From the NCBI RefSeq assembly GCF_042666235.1, contig NZ_JBHTFQ010000006.1, forward strand, positions 1 to 64,000: a stretch of 64,000 bases of DNA, written 5' to 3'. The DNA is from Halodurantibacterium daqingensis (GTDB taxonomy: Bacteria; Pseudomonadota; Alphaproteobacteria; Rhodobacterales; Rhodobacteraceae). The notes beneath the pieces were generated by a model. It saw only the letters and a list, made by a program, of their open reading frames with translations, searched no databases and was not told the DNA's origin. Positions 48,425-57,872 of the stretch are shown one piece after another; positions within the stretch are counted from its first letter, which is position 1; the number at the start of each line of letters is the position of its first letter. The position numbers and the translations under genes were made by a program.

Positions 48425-49582
48425 ATGACCGGGATCCATGTCGATACCACCGCCTTCGCTGCAGCTGCCGCGCTGACGGCCTTGCTTTCCCGCCGACGCC
48501 TTGTGCAGGAAACGCATCCGGGCGTTCTGGTCTGTTCGGCGGCCTGCGAACGCGCGCTTGGTGGTACGACCCAAGTGATCGAGCGTGCGCGCGCCCAGCA
48601 GGCCCGACATATCATCATCGTGTCCGAGGGCGCGGAACTGCCCGGCGTACATTCCCGCGAGATGGGCGGCCGGCTGATCCGCTATGGCCTTGGCACGCCC
48701 GGCTGCACCCCGTTGCGCGACGGCGATCTGCTGATGCTTGCCGATCTGGTCGCGGCCCCCTGCGAGGCGATGGTCAGCTGCGACGAGCGGACCGGTCAGC
48801 TGCTGGATCTGGTCGCGCGCGTTGCGGCGGCCGATGTGACGGTGCTGATCAACGGCCCCACCGGCAGCGGCAAGGAGGTTCTTGCCCGCACGATCCACCT
48901 GCGCTCGGCCCGTGCGGCGCAGCCCTTCGTGGCCATCAACTGCGCGGCCATTCCCGAAAACATGCTCGAGGCCATGCTTTTCGGCCACGAGAAAGGTGCC
49001 TTTACCGGCGCAGCTACCGCCAACAAGGGGATTTTCCGTGCGGCCGAAGGCGGAACGCTGCTTCTGGACGAAATCTCGGAAATGCCGCTCGGGTTACAGG
49101 CAAAGATCCTTCGCGTCTTGCAGGAACGCCGGGTCACGCCACTGGGTGCGCAGAAAGAGGTTCCGGTCGATGTGCGGCTGGTCGCCACCACCAACCGCGA
49201 CATGGGGCGCGAGGTGCGCGAAAACCGCTTCCGCGAAGACCTGTTCTACCGGCTCAATGTCTTTCCGCTGACCACGCTGCCGCTGGCCGCGCGCCCGGAT
49301 GATATCCTGCCGCTGGCGGTGTCACTGCTGCGCCGGCACTGCCCCGAGGATCGCGATCTGCCGCGCCTTGATCCTGCGGCGGCCGATCTTCTGCTGTCCC
49401 ATTCGTGGCCCGGCAATGTGCGCGAGCTCGAGAACGTGATGCAGCGCGCGCTGGTTCTGTGTTCGGGCGGCAGGATCGGGGCGGCGGACATCATCCTTGA
49501 TCCGGGGATCAGCCTGTCACTGGCGCCCGCCCTGCCCCCGGCCATGCTGCCGCGCCAGCCGGAACGCGCCACCGCGTCTTGA
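48425..49582 (+). CDS. Sigma-54-dependent flagellar activator, FleT-like, without a DNA-binding domain
   Basis: A 385-aa AAA+ activator. ATG 48425 follows AAGGAG. After a short N-terminal region (residues 1-115) the sigma-54 interaction domain shows Walker A INGPTGSGKEVLARTIH, the contact loop EKGAFTGAATANKG, Walker B GGTLLLDEISEMPLG, and sensor WPGNVRELENVMQR. The protein ends about 45 residues after that without a Fis-type helix-turn-helix. In Rhodobacter sphaeroides, FleT works with FleQ on flagellar promoters and lies ahead of fliE, so this is the likely orthologue. It should activate the sigma-54 promoters of flagellar genes. Confidence 0.82.
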   Translation: MTGIHVDTTAFAAAAALTALLSRRRLVQETHPGVLVCSAACERALGGTTQVIERARAQQARHIIIVSEGAELPGVHSREMGGRLIRYGLGTPGCTPLRDGDLLMLADLVAAPCEAMVSCDERTGQLLDLVARVAAADVTVLINGPTGSGKEVLARTIHLRSARAAQPFVAINCAAIPENMLEAMLFGHEKGAFTGAATANKGIFRAAEGGTLLLDEISEMPLGLQAKILRVLQERRVTPLGAQKEVPVDVRLVATTNRDMGREVRENRFREDLFYRLNVFPLTTLPLAARPDDILPLAVSLLRRHCPEDRDLPRLDPAAADLLLSHSWPGNVRELENVMQRALVLCSGGRIGAADIILDPGISLSLAPALPPAMLPRQPERATAS

Positions 49583-49622
49583 CCTCGCCCCTGATGCCTT
49601 TCTCTGACACGGAACGTCCGAC

Positions 49623-49931
49623 ATGACCTCGATTTCCTCGCCGTCGCTTTCGCTTGGCCAGCTTCACCAGACGCTGCAGCAGCGCCAGGCCACGCCCCAG
49701 ACAACCCCCAGCCAGAGCTTTGGCGACCGGATGCAGGGCTCGTTGCGATCGGTGGCCGATGCACAGGCAAGTGCCGCGGCCAGTGCGCGCGATTACGAAC
49801 TGGGGCTGGAGAACGACCTGAGCCGCGTGATGATCAGCCAGCAGGTCGCCAGCCTCGGCTTCCAGATGGCGCTGAACGTCCGGAACAAGGCGCTGACCGC
49901 CTACAAGGACATCATGAACATGCCGGTGTGA
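49623..49931 (+). CDS. fliE: Flagellar hook-basal body protein FliE
   Basis: A 102-aa rod-MS-ring junction protein. The C-terminal helices are typical: SFGDRMQGSLRSVADAQASA, ENDLSRVMISQQVASLGFQM, VRNKALTAYKDIMNMPV. It links the MS-ring to the rod at the start of export. It lies 40 bases after the activator gene and 33 bases before fliF, in the first flagellar operon. Confidence 0.93.
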   Translation: MTSISSPSLSLGQLHQTLQQRQATPQTTPSQSFGDRMQGSLRSVADAQASAAASARDYELGLENDLSRVMISQQVASLGFQMALNVRNKALTAYKDIMNMPV

Positions 49932-49964
49932 CCGGCGTTCTAACCGTCAGACAGGACCGCATCC

Positions 49965-51728
49965 ATGGCGCAAGGCACCAACCTGACCACCTCGGGCCCC
50001 ACGCAGGGGCTGGGCGCTCTGGTTCCCCAGGGGCGCGCGCTGGTTTCGCGTCTTGGGGTGTTCACGGCCCAGCCCGGGGTGCGGCGCGCCCTGCCCGCGA
50101 TCCTTGCCGTCACCGTGGCCGTCGTGGCGCTGGCACTTTACGCGCTGCTGCGCGAACCGCCGCGCCAACCCCTGTTCACCGGCCTGCCCGAGGCCGAGAA
50201 GGCCCGCGTGGTGCAATCCCTTGGCGCCGCCGGCATCCCGGTGACGCTGGACCGCGCCACCGGCGAAGTGCTGGTGGCGCGCGATGATTTCCACCGCGCC
50301 CGGATGACGCTGGCGGCGCAGGGCCTGCCGGTCAGCGCCCCCGATGCCTATTCGGGCCTGGCGGACATGCCGATGGGCACCAGCCGCTCGGTCGAGATGA
50401 TCCGGATCCGCCAGGCACAGGAACTCGACCTGGCGCGCTCGATCGCCGAGATCGAGAATGTGCAGGCGGCGCGCGTCCATCTGGCCTTGCCGGAACGATC
50501 GGTCTTCGTGCGCGACATGCAGCCGCCGACCGCATCGGTCTTTGTCCAGATCGCCCCGGGCCGCCTGCTTGAGGAAAGCCAGGTGGCCGCGATCGTCAAC
50601 CTCGTGTCGGCCTCGGTGCCGAACATGACGCGCGGCGACGTGGCGGTTGTCGATCAGACCGGGCGGCTTCTGTCGCGCGCCTCGGATGATGCCGGCAGCC
50701 TGCTGAACGACCAGCAGCTGCAATACCGGATGCGGCTGGAACAGCTCTATCGCAGCCGGATCGAGGCGCTGGTGACGCCCATTGTCGGCCCGGGCAATCT
50801 CAGCGTCCAGGTCAATGTCGATGTGGATTTCACCCGCAGCGAGGTGATGGAAGAACGCGTTGATCCCAATGGCAATGCACTTCGCAGCGAACAGAACACG
50901 CTTGACGAAACCACCGATCCCCGCGCCCGCGGCATTCCGGGCGCCGTCAGCAACACCCCCCCCGCCGAGGCGGAGCTGACCGAAACGCCGCCTTCGCCCC
51001 AGTCAGGCGAGGCCGAGGCCGAACCGGGCGCCGAAGGCACCGAGCCTGCGCCCGACCGCAGCATCCGGTCCCGGTCAACCAGCGAGGTGCGCAACTACGA
51101 GGTCAGCCGCACCGTGGAGACCACGCAGGCGCCCGCTGCCCGGATCGCGCGCATCGATGCGGCCCTGCTGCTGCGCGGCGCCATGGGAACCGATCCCGAA
51201 ACGGGCGCGCCGGTTGCCCAGCCGCTTCCGCCCGAAGTCATCGCCGATATCGAACAACTGGTCCGCAGCGCCATCGGCCTCAACGATACGCGGGGCGACA
51301 GCCTGACCGTCAGCAGCCGCCCGTTCATCGACAGTTTCGACGGCATCGCCCCGCATTGGTCGGAAGCGCCCTGGCTGCGCGAAACTGCCCGCAACGCCCT
51401 GCTGGTCCTGCTGCTGGTCGCGGTGGTCATGGGGGTGATCCGCCCGCTTCTGAACCGGCTTCTGGACCCGGTCGCCCCGGCTCAGCCGCAGATCCTGGAC
51501 GACGATGCCGAACCCGAACAGGTGGTGGTTGGCGAAGGCGAAACGCTTGAGGACATCAAGGCCCGCCTGCGGCCGCGCAAATCGCAGATATCGATGGAAC
51601 TGCTCGATACCGCCAATTCCTACGACGACAAGGTCGCCCTGATCCGCATGATCGTCGCGGACGAAGCCGGCCGTGTCTCCAACGTGTTCAAGATGATGAT
51701 GAAGGACGACATCGACATGGTGGGCTGA
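49965..51728 (+). CDS. fliF: Flagellar M-ring protein FliF
   Basis: A 587-aa MS-ring subunit. A first membrane segment (ILAVTVAVVALALYALL) near residue 45 is followed by the ring-building domain (PLFTGLPEAEKARVVQSLGA, EIENVQAARVHLALPERSVF, VAAIVNLVSASVPNM) and an acidic, Pro-rich linker. The second membrane segment (NALLVLLLVAVVMGVI) is near 470. The FliG-binding C-terminus is IRMIVADEAGRVSNVFKMMM. It assembles in the inner membrane under FliE and carries FliG on its cytoplasmic face. Confidence 0.95.
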   Translation: MAQGTNLTTSGPTQGLGALVPQGRALVSRLGVFTAQPGVRRALPAILAVTVAVVALALYALLREPPRQPLFTGLPEAEKARVVQSLGAAGIPVTLDRATGEVLVARDDFHRARMTLAAQGLPVSAPDAYSGLADMPMGTSRSVEMIRIRQAQELDLARSIAEIENVQAARVHLALPERSVFVRDMQPPTASVFVQIAPGRLLEESQVAAIVNLVSASVPNMTRGDVAVVDQTGRLLSRASDDAGSLLNDQQLQYRMRLEQLYRSRIEALVTPIVGPGNLSVQVNVDVDFTRSEVMEERVDPNGNALRSEQNTLDETTDPRARGIPGAVSNTPPAEAELTETPPSPQSGEAEAEPGAEGTEPAPDRSIRSRSTSEVRNYEVSRTVETTQAPAARIARIDAALLLRGAMGTDPETGAPVAQPLPPEVIADIEQLVRSAIGLNDTRGDSLTVSSRPFIDSFDGIAPHWSEAPWLRETARNALLVLLLVAVVMGVIRPLLNRLLDPVAPAQPQILDDDAEPEQVVVGEGETLEDIKARLRPRKSQISMELLDTANSYDDKVALIRMIVADEAGRVSNVFKMMMKDDIDMVG

Positions 51729-51761
51729 CCGCCCGCCGTCCCCGTCCGAAGCAGAGGCCCC

Positions 51762-52787
51762 ATGACCACCGACATGACCGTTCCCGCCCATCTGACCCTG
51801 ACCGGCACCCAGAAGTCGGCGATCCTGATGATGCTTCTGGGTGAAGACGAGGCCGCCGAAGTCCTGCGCCACCTGTCCCCGCGCGAGGTGCAGCACCTTG
51901 GCACGGCGATGTATTCCGTCGAGGGCATCGACCGGGAATCCATCAATGCGGTGCTGGATGAATTTCTGGGCATCATGAAGCAACAGACCAGCCTGGGTCT
52001 GGGCGCGGGCAACTACATCCGCAACGTCCTGACCAAGGCGCTTGGGTCTGACAAGGCGCAGTCGGTTCTGACCCGGATCACCCCCGCCAGCAGCGAACGC
52101 CCGATCGAGATTCTCGACTGGATGGATGCCCGCGCGATTGCCGAACTGATCGGTGACGAACACCCGCAGATCATCGCGCTGATCGTCGCCTATCTGGATT
52201 ACGGGCTGGCGGCGGATGTGCTGCAACTTCTGCCGGTCGAGGTGCAGCCCGACGTGATCCGCCGGATCGCCACGCTCTCGACCGTGCAGCCCGATGCGCT
52301 GCGCGAACTGGAACATGTGATGCAGACCAAGTTCAAGGCGAACACCACGCTGCGGGCCTCGCAGATCGGGGGGGTGAAGGCCGCGGCCAAGATCATGAAC
52401 TTCACCAAACAGGCGATGGAACAGCGCATCCTCCGTGACATCCGCAAGGAGGACAAGGAGCTGATGCAGTCGATCCAGGACAACATGTTCGTCTTCGACA
52501 ACCTCGTCATGTCGGATGACCGGTCGCTGCAGACGCTGCTGCGCGCCGTCGATAACGACGTGCTGGTGCTGGCGCTGAAGGGGGCGGATGAAACCCTGCG
52601 CGACCGGATCATGGGCTGCATGTCCAGCCGCGCGGCCGCGAACATCGTCGACGAGATGGAGGCCCTTGGCCCCGTCCGCCTGACCGAAGTGCAGGAGGCG
52701 CAGAAGCAGATCATCAACATCGCCCGCAAGATGTCGGATGACGGGACGATCGTGCTTGCCGGCCGCGGCGGCGACGAGATGGTGTAG
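51762..52787 (+). CDS. fliG: Flagellar motor switch protein FliG
   Basis: A 341-aa rotor protein. The N-terminal FliF-binding part has KSAILMMLLGEDEAAEVLRH, the middle domain carries the EHPQIIALIVAYL motif (EHPQ), and the C-terminal torque domain has VFDNLVMSDDRSLQTLLRAV and RAAANIVDEMEALGPVRLTE, with charged residues that face the stator. It starts 33 bases after fliF. Confidence 0.95.
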   Translation: MTTDMTVPAHLTLTGTQKSAILMMLLGEDEAAEVLRHLSPREVQHLGTAMYSVEGIDRESINAVLDEFLGIMKQQTSLGLGAGNYIRNVLTKALGSDKAQSVLTRITPASSERPIEILDWMDARAIAELIGDEHPQIIALIVAYLDYGLAADVLQLLPVEVQPDVIRRIATLSTVQPDALRELEHVMQTKFKANTTLRASQIGGVKAAAKIMNFTKQAMEQRILRDIRKEDKELMQSIQDNMFVFDNLVMSDDRSLQTLLRAVDNDVLVLALKGADETLRDRIMGCMSSRAAANIVDEMEALGPVRLTEVQEAQKQIINIARKMSDDGTIVLAGRGGDEMV

Positions 52788-52790
52788 GCG

Positions 52791-53645
52791 ATGACACTTG
52801 CACCCCATGACGAAGCGCGCCCGCTGGCGGATGTCGAGATCAACCGGCTGCTGAAGCTTGCCACCGAACAGGCCTTCCGCGAAACGCCGCTGGGACGTGG
52901 CGGCCCGGACGCGGCGTTCCGGCCCCGCAGCCTTGCGGAACTGGCCTTTTCCAACAGCCGGCAGGAGGAAGCGCCGCCCGCGCAGCCACCCGCCACTGCC
53001 CCGTCCGAACCGGCGCCGGCAACGCCTCTGGCCGCCGCGGAAGCAGCGCCCGATGACGGCCCCGTCGCCCCGCCCCCGGTGCCCGCGGCTGCAAGCGACA
53101 CCATCGCCCCGCCGCCCGACCCGCCGGCCCCCGCGCCCGATCTCGAAGCGCTGCGCAGTGCCGCCTGGCAGGAAGGGTATGAAGCCGGGGCCGAAGCCGC
53201 CAGCCGCCAGGCCCAAGCGCGCCTCGGTGCGGCCACCGCCGCCCTTGCCCGCGCGGCTGAACAGGCCGCCGCGCTGTCCGAAGCCAGCATCGAGGCGCTG
53301 CGCAAGGATGTCCTGCGGGCCGTGCGCCGGCTGGCCGCGATGCGGGCGGGCGCGACGATCGACGCACAGCCCGAAGCCTTCCTGGCGCGGGTCGAGGCCC
53401 TTGTGGACCGCATCGGCAGCGCCGCCCGGCAGGCCGAGCTTGTCCTGAACGCCGACGATCTTGCCGCCATCACGCCCCACCTCGCCGAAGCGCCCGCCCT
53501 GCGCGGCGTGGCGCTTGTGGCCGCGCCGGGGCTGTTGCCGGGCGATATCATGCTTCGCGCCGGCGGAATCGTGATCGAGGATCTTCTGGACCCCCCGCCC
53601 CGCAGCCCCGGTCAGGCCGCCTCTGCGCCCGGAGACGGCGCATGA
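52791..53645 (+). CDS. fliH: Flagellar assembly protein FliH
   Basis: A 284-aa regulator of the export ATPase FliI. The N-terminal half contains a long Pro/Ala-rich linker (residues 60-115). From about residue 120 there is a helical stretch with AWQEGYEAGAEAASRQAQAR, in the style of the GxxxG repeats of FliH, and a C-terminal domain (VLNADDLAAITPHLAEAPAL, GDIMLRAGGIVIEDLL) that binds FliI. It is less conserved than its neighbours; the call rests mainly on position between fliG and fliI. Four-base overlap with fliI. Confidence 0.85.
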   Translation: MTLAPHDEARPLADVEINRLLKLATEQAFRETPLGRGGPDAAFRPRSLAELAFSNSRQEEAPPAQPPATAPSEPAPATPLAAAEAAPDDGPVAPPPVPAAASDTIAPPPDPPAPAPDLEALRSAAWQEGYEAGAEAASRQAQARLGAATAALARAAEQAAALSEASIEALRKDVLRAVRRLAAMRAGATIDAQPEAFLARVEALVDRIGSAARQAELVLNADDLAAITPHLAEAPALRGVALVAAPGLLPGDIMLRAGGIVIEDLLDPPPRSPGQAASAPGDGA

Positions 53646-54982
53646 ACCCGGTCGTGGCATCGCTGTGCCGTGATCTCGCCGCCCTGCCCGCGCGCCCGAC
53701 TCTTCGCGCCTCGGGGCGGGTGGTGCGCTATGACGGGCAGGTCGTGGAATGCGACGGCTTTCCGGTCAGCGTCGGCGCGATCTGCGCGATCGACGACGCC
53801 GAAACCGGCGCAAGCGCCCCGATCCTGGGCGAGGTCATCGGCTTTGCCGAGGGGCGCAACCTTCTGTATCTCGACAGCCCCGGCGCGCGGATCGAGGCGG
53901 GCGCCCGCGTACGACCCATTGATGACGGCCGCCACGCGGCTGTCGGCCCGACGCTTCTCGGGCGGGTGATCGACGCCGGCGGCGCGCCGCTGGACGGATT
54001 GCCGCCACCGCAGCTTGACACGCTCTGGCCGCTGGCCGGCCGGGTGATGAACCCGCTCGAGCGGCAACCGGTCGACCGGCCCCTGGATGTGGGGGTACGG
54101 GTGATCAACAGCATGCTGACGGTCGGGCGCGGCCAGCGGCTGGGGATCATCGCCGGATCGGGCGTCGGAAAATCGGTGCTGATCGAGATGATGACCCGCT
54201 TCACCGAAGCCGAGGTGATCGTGGTCGGCCTCATCGGCGAACGCGCCCGCGAGGTCGGCGCCTTTGTCCGTGCCGTGCTTTCGCCCGAAACGCGCGACCG
54301 TGTCTGTGTCGTGGCCGTGCCCGCCGACCGTTCGCCGCTGCTGCGCATCCGCGGCGCGAACCGGGCGACGGCCATTGCCGAATATTTCCGCGCCCAGGGC
54401 CGCGAGGTGCTGCTGATCATGGATTCCCTCACCCGGGTGGCGCATGCCCGGCGCGAGATCGGGCTGGCGCTTGGCGAACAGCCCACCTCCAAGGGCTATC
54501 CCCCCTCGGTGATCTCGCTGATCCCCACGCTGATCGAGCGGACAGGCCCCGGCCTTCCCGGCGAAGGCTCGATCACCGCCTTCTACACCGTGCTTGCCGA
54601 TGGCGACGATACCAATGATCCGGTGGTCGATACCGCCCGCGCCATCCTTGACGGGCATCTGGTGCTGTCGCGGGCGCAGACGCAGCTGGGCATCTATCCG
54701 GCCATCGACATTCCGCAATCGGTCAGCCGGGTCATGTCGGATGTCGCGGGCGCCGACCATGCACAGGCGGCGCTGCGGTTGCGGCGCTATGTGTCGCTTT
54801 ATCAGGAGAACCGTGACCTGATGCTGATGGGGGGCTATGCGCCCGGTCAGGACGGCGACCTGGACATGGCCGTGGCGCTCTGGCCCCGGATCCTGCAGTT
54901 CGTGCGGCAGCAACCCGATGAACGCGCCGACTTTGGTCAAAGCATCGCGGCCCTGCTGGCCCTGACGGGGCCGGGCGCATGA
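53642..54982 (+). CDS. fliI: Flagellum-specific ATPase FliI
   Basis: A 446-aa F1-beta-like export ATPase. Walker A is IIAGSGVGKSVLIEMMT, Walker B is VLLIMDSLTRVAHARREIG, and further motifs are GERAREVGAFV, EQPTSKGYPPSVISLIPTLI, ERTGPGLPGEGSITAFYTVL and DGHLVLSRAQTQLGIYPAID. It unfolds and feeds export substrates to the type III apparatus with FliH and FliJ. It overlaps both neighbours by four bases. Confidence 0.95.
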   Translation: MNPVVASLCRDLAALPARPTLRASGRVVRYDGQVVECDGFPVSVGAICAIDDAETGASAPILGEVIGFAEGRNLLYLDSPGARIEAGARVRPIDDGRHAAVGPTLLGRVIDAGGAPLDGLPPPQLDTLWPLAGRVMNPLERQPVDRPLDVGVRVINSMLTVGRGQRLGIIAGSGVGKSVLIEMMTRFTEAEVIVVGLIGERAREVGAFVRAVLSPETRDRVCVVAVPADRSPLLRIRGANRATAIAEYFRAQGREVLLIMDSLTRVAHARREIGLALGEQPTSKGYPPSVISLIPTLIERTGPGLPGEGSITAFYTVLADGDDTNDPVVDTARAILDGHLVLSRAQTQLGIYPAIDIPQSVSRVMSDVAGADHAQAALRLRRYVSLYQENRDLMLMGGYAPGQDGDLDMAVALWPRILQFVRQQPDERADFGQSIAALLALTGPGA

Positions 54983-55398
54983 CCCGGCGCGAACGGCTCA
55001 TGCTGCTGATGATGCGGCGCGAGGCGTTGCGCAGCAGCCGTGCCGCCGCGACCCTGCGCGAGGCCGCGCAGGAACAGGCCCGGGCGGCGGCCCTTGCCGA
55101 TCAGCTTGCCGCCCTTCAGGCCGAACGGCGGCACGAGGACAGCCGTCCGCGGACGGCGGCACAGCTGCGGGCGGATCATTGGTACGGTCTGCAGATCGAG
55201 GACCAGTCCGGCCTTGCGCGCAACCGCGCCGAGTTCCTGGGCGGCGAATGCGAACGGCTGCGGCACGATCTTGCGCGGACCGAGCTTCGGCGCGGTCTTT
55301 TCGCCGACCGGGCCGAGGCCCTGCGCCGGGACGAACTGGAACGCCGCGCCGCCCGCGCCGAAGCCGCCCTTCCACCCCGGACCGATACGCGGAAGTGA
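54979..55398 (+). CDS. fliJ: Flagellar export chaperone-like protein FliJ
   Basis: A 139-aa, almost entirely helical and highly charged protein (RRERLMLLMMRREALRSSRA, EAAQEQARAAALADQLAALQ, RTELRRGLFADRAEALRRDE) with a predicted coiled coil. Sequence is poorly conserved, as usual for FliJ; the call rests on size, coiled-coil character and position after fliI with a four-base overlap. It is the last gene of the fliE operon. Confidence 0.82.
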   Translation: MTRRERLMLLMMRREALRSSRAAATLREAAQEQARAAALADQLAALQAERRHEDSRPRTAAQLRADHWYGLQIEDQSGLARNRAEFLGGECERLRHDLARTELRRGLFADRAEALRRDELERRAARAEAALPPRTDTRK

Positions 55399-55415
55399 TC
55401 CGCATCGCGCAGCCG

Positions 55416-55431
55416 TGGCACCGATCTTGCA
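55416..55431 (+). promoter_or_regulatory. Sigma-54 promoter upstream of fliK
   Basis: TGGCAC, five bases, TTGCA is a near-perfect RpoN promoter with GG-N10-GC spacing, 37 bases before the fliK start. fliKLMN can therefore be transcribed independently of the fliE operon. Confidence 0.85.
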
Positions 55432-55467
55432 CCATGTCAGACGCCGGCCATTCCGGTGGAGAGTTCC

Positions 55468-57246
55468 ATGATCCGCCTGACCCCAGACCCTGAAGCAACA
55501 CGCCTTGCCGCCCCGTCGCGGGGGGCGGCGTCCGCACAGGATGGGGCTGGGGCGGTGCCGCCGTTCAATGCGCTCTTCGACATGCATTTGCCACAGCACG
55601 ATCCCGCAGGTCGTGATCCGGCGCGCCCGCCGGCGACAGGCGCAGGCATCCCGGGAGAAACCGAAGCCGAGCTGCCGGAGGGTGCGGCGGATACCGGAAA
55701 CGCGCCGGCCGTTCCGCCAGCCCTCGCTGCCCGCGGGCAGCCCCTTTGGCGGAAGGCTGAGGCAGGCAGCCAATCCGAGATGCCTCTGCCGCGCACCGGA
55801 TCTCGGCCGGGCGCCGCACTTGCGCCCGCAGATCGTCCCGACGCGCCAGAGACGATCAGCAAGGATCACCCCGCACCCGAACCCGTGGCAGCCCCGCTCG
55901 CCATCCCGAGCGGGACGGAATCCCATGGCCCCGCCGGAATGGTGGCTCCCGACCCCGCGACCGGGCGCCCGTTCAGCGCGGCGCAGCTTGATCTCGATCG
56001 TGCAGGGGCCACCCCCGGAGAGCCAGACGCCATCGGCGGCCTTGACCCCCGTGGCGCCGATCCCCGTGTTGCGGCAGAACCTGCGCGGACGGCTCCGGAC
56101 GCTTCCGAAGGTCTTGCACCGGCAGGTCAGGCCGCAGTGTCTGTGCCTGCCCCAGCATCCCTCCCGGGCAAGGCCGCCATGGCATCCCCCTCGGGCGGCG
56201 CCGCGGCACCATCCGCCGCGCCGTCGAAAGCATCCGCAGGCTCGCCGCCCCCCCGACCCCCGATCACAGCGCCAGCCAGCCTCGCAGCGGCCCCCTCGGT
56301 TGCGGCTGGCGCCCCCGCGCCGTCGGCACCAGCACCCACCGGCACGGGCGCACCACCTCCGGCATCGGTGGCGGTTGCCACAGACATTCCCGCGCCCGCA
56401 GGCCCTGCCCCTTCCGTGACCGGGGAGATCGCGGTGGCGGTCGCCGGCATGGCCCCCGCAGCACGCGGCGCGCGCGGCAACCCTGACGCGCAGCCCGAGG
56501 CGGACACCGCGCCGCGTGGTGCAGAACCGGCGTCCGAGCCCGGCTCCCTGGCCGAGCCCGACGGGCGCCGCGCGAAAGCGCTGCCGCCCGTGGCGCAAGC
56601 CCTTCCCGGCGGTGATGCCGCGCAAGCCGCAGCCACACGCCCCGTGCCCCCCCCGGCCCACGGCCCCGACGCGGACCCCGCACGTCCTTCGGCAACTGCT
56701 GCGCCGGAACTGCCGCCCTCCGCCCCGCGACCGGCCGAGATTTCGGGCGAGCGCGCCGAAGCGTCCCGCGTGCCGCTGCCGGCAGACTCTGTCCTGCGCG
56801 GCCCCGGTGGTGCGGGAACGATGCTGAACCTCTTGCAAGCCGAATGGCCGGCGCGGCTTGCGCGCCAGGTTGCCGCGCAGATGCTGCGCGCTGGCGCCAT
56901 TCATGACATTGCCGTCACGCCCGAACGTCTCGGGGCGCTGCGAATCCGCATCGCCGTTTCTGGCGGCGAGACTGCCGTGACGATCACCGCCGAGCAGGCC
57001 GCCGCAGCCCGCCTTCTTGCCGCCTCCGAGGATCAGCTTGCCGCCGAGTTCGAGGCGCTGGGCCTGCGCCTGGGGCCGTTCAGCGCCGGCAGCGGCGACA
57101 CCGGGAATGGCGGGGCGCAGCATCGCGCGGCCGGCGTCGCGCCGGCCCCCGACGCGATCCGCGCCAGATCCGGCACCCCGGCCGCCCATCCGGACCAAGA
57201 CCCATCCACGCCCCGCAGCCCGGGGCGCATCAATCTCATCGCTTGA
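55468..57246 (+). CDS. fliK: Flagellar hook-length control protein FliK
   Basis: A 592-aa protein. ATG 55468 follows GGAGAG. Residues 1-450 are a Pro/Ala/Gly-rich, probably disordered ruler region. Residues about 465-545 are the conserved FliK C-terminal domain (HDIAVTPERLGALRIRIAVS, AVTITAEQAAAARLLAASED, QLAAEFEALGLRLG), which switches export specificity when the hook is long enough. The domain and the location after fliJ support the call. Confidence 0.88.
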   Translation: MIRLTPDPEATRLAAPSRGAASAQDGAGAVPPFNALFDMHLPQHDPAGRDPARPPATGAGIPGETEAELPEGAADTGNAPAVPPALAARGQPLWRKAEAGSQSEMPLPRTGSRPGAALAPADRPDAPETISKDHPAPEPVAAPLAIPSGTESHGPAGMVAPDPATGRPFSAAQLDLDRAGATPGEPDAIGGLDPRGADPRVAAEPARTAPDASEGLAPAGQAAVSVPAPASLPGKAAMASPSGGAAAPSAAPSKASAGSPPPRPPITAPASLAAAPSVAAGAPAPSAPAPTGTGAPPPASVAVATDIPAPAGPAPSVTGEIAVAVAGMAPAARGARGNPDAQPEADTAPRGAEPASEPGSLAEPDGRRAKALPPVAQALPGGDAAQAAATRPVPPPAHGPDADPARPSATAAPELPPSAPRPAEISGERAEASRVPLPADSVLRGPGGAGTMLNLLQAEWPARLARQVAAQMLRAGAIHDIAVTPERLGALRIRIAVSGGETAVTITAEQAAAARLLAASEDQLAAEFEALGLRLGPFSAGSGDTGNGGAQHRAAGVAPAPDAIRARSGTPAAHPDQDPSTPRSPGRINLIA

Positions 57247-57258
57247 TACGAGGCAGAC

Positions 57259-57864
57259 ATGGCACGCGCCCCCGCCCCGGCCGCCCTGGCCGAAGACCCA
57301 CCCGCTCCGCCCCGGCGAAAGGGAAAACTGCTGCGCTTCATCCTGATGCCGCTTGCGGCGCTTCTGCTGGTCGGGCTGGGGCTTGGCGCGGGCTATGTGC
57401 TGTTTGGTCGGATGGCGAATGACCCGTCGGCCCAGATCGAACAGATCCTGGAACGGCGCGGCAGGCTTGCCGCCGAAACCGATCCGGCCGATGCCCAGGC
57501 CACCCCGGCCGAGCCTGCCCGCCGCGAAAGCCCGGCGCCAACCGTCTTCGTGACCACCTATTACGAATTTCCCGGCACCTTCACCACCAACCTGCGCAAC
57601 TCGCGCCGGTTCCTGCAGGTCGGTATCGGCGTCTCCACCCAGTATGACACCCGGGTCATCACCAATGTCGAAACGCATCAGCTTGCGTTGCGCTCCGAAA
57701 TCCTGAGCGTGATCAGCGAGTTCACCGAGGAGGAGGTTCAGGGCAAGGAGGGCCGCGACCGGATGGCCGGCGCGATGCGCGATGCGATCAACGACCGGCT
57801 TGTGCGGCTCGAGAACTTCGGCGGGATCGAGTCGGTGCATTTCACGTCATTCATCCTGCAATAG
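57259..57864 (+). CDS. fliL: Flagellar basal body-associated protein FliL
   Basis: A 201-aa single-pass membrane protein. The membrane helix is FILMPLAALLLVGLGLGAGYVLF-like near residue 40, followed by an acidic linker and the periplasmic FliL domain (FPGTFTTNLRNSRRFLQVGI, DTRVITNVETHQLALRSEIL, MRDAINDRLVRLENFGGIES). It supports the stator around the motor. It starts 12 bases after fliK. Confidence 0.93.
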   Translation: MARAPAPAALAEDPPAPPRRKGKLLRFILMPLAALLLVGLGLGAGYVLFGRMANDPSAQIEQILERRGRLAAETDPADAQATPAEPARRESPAPTVFVTTYYEFPGTFTTNLRNSRRFLQVGIGVSTQYDTRVITNVETHQLALRSEILSVISEFTEEEVQGKEGRDRMAGAMRDAINDRLVRLENFGGIESVHFTSFILQ

Positions 57865-57872
57865 GCGCCACG

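Noticed and set aside
51075..53660. An 861-codon minus-strand frame over fliF, fliG and fliH
   Set aside because: It is the antisense shadow of strongly conserved flagellar genes and has no recognisable protein features.
54937..57840. A 967-codon open frame on the minus strand across fliJ, fliK and fliL
   Set aside because: It is Gly/Arg/Cys-rich with no domain; fliI, fliL and the FliK C-terminal domain on the plus strand explain the region.
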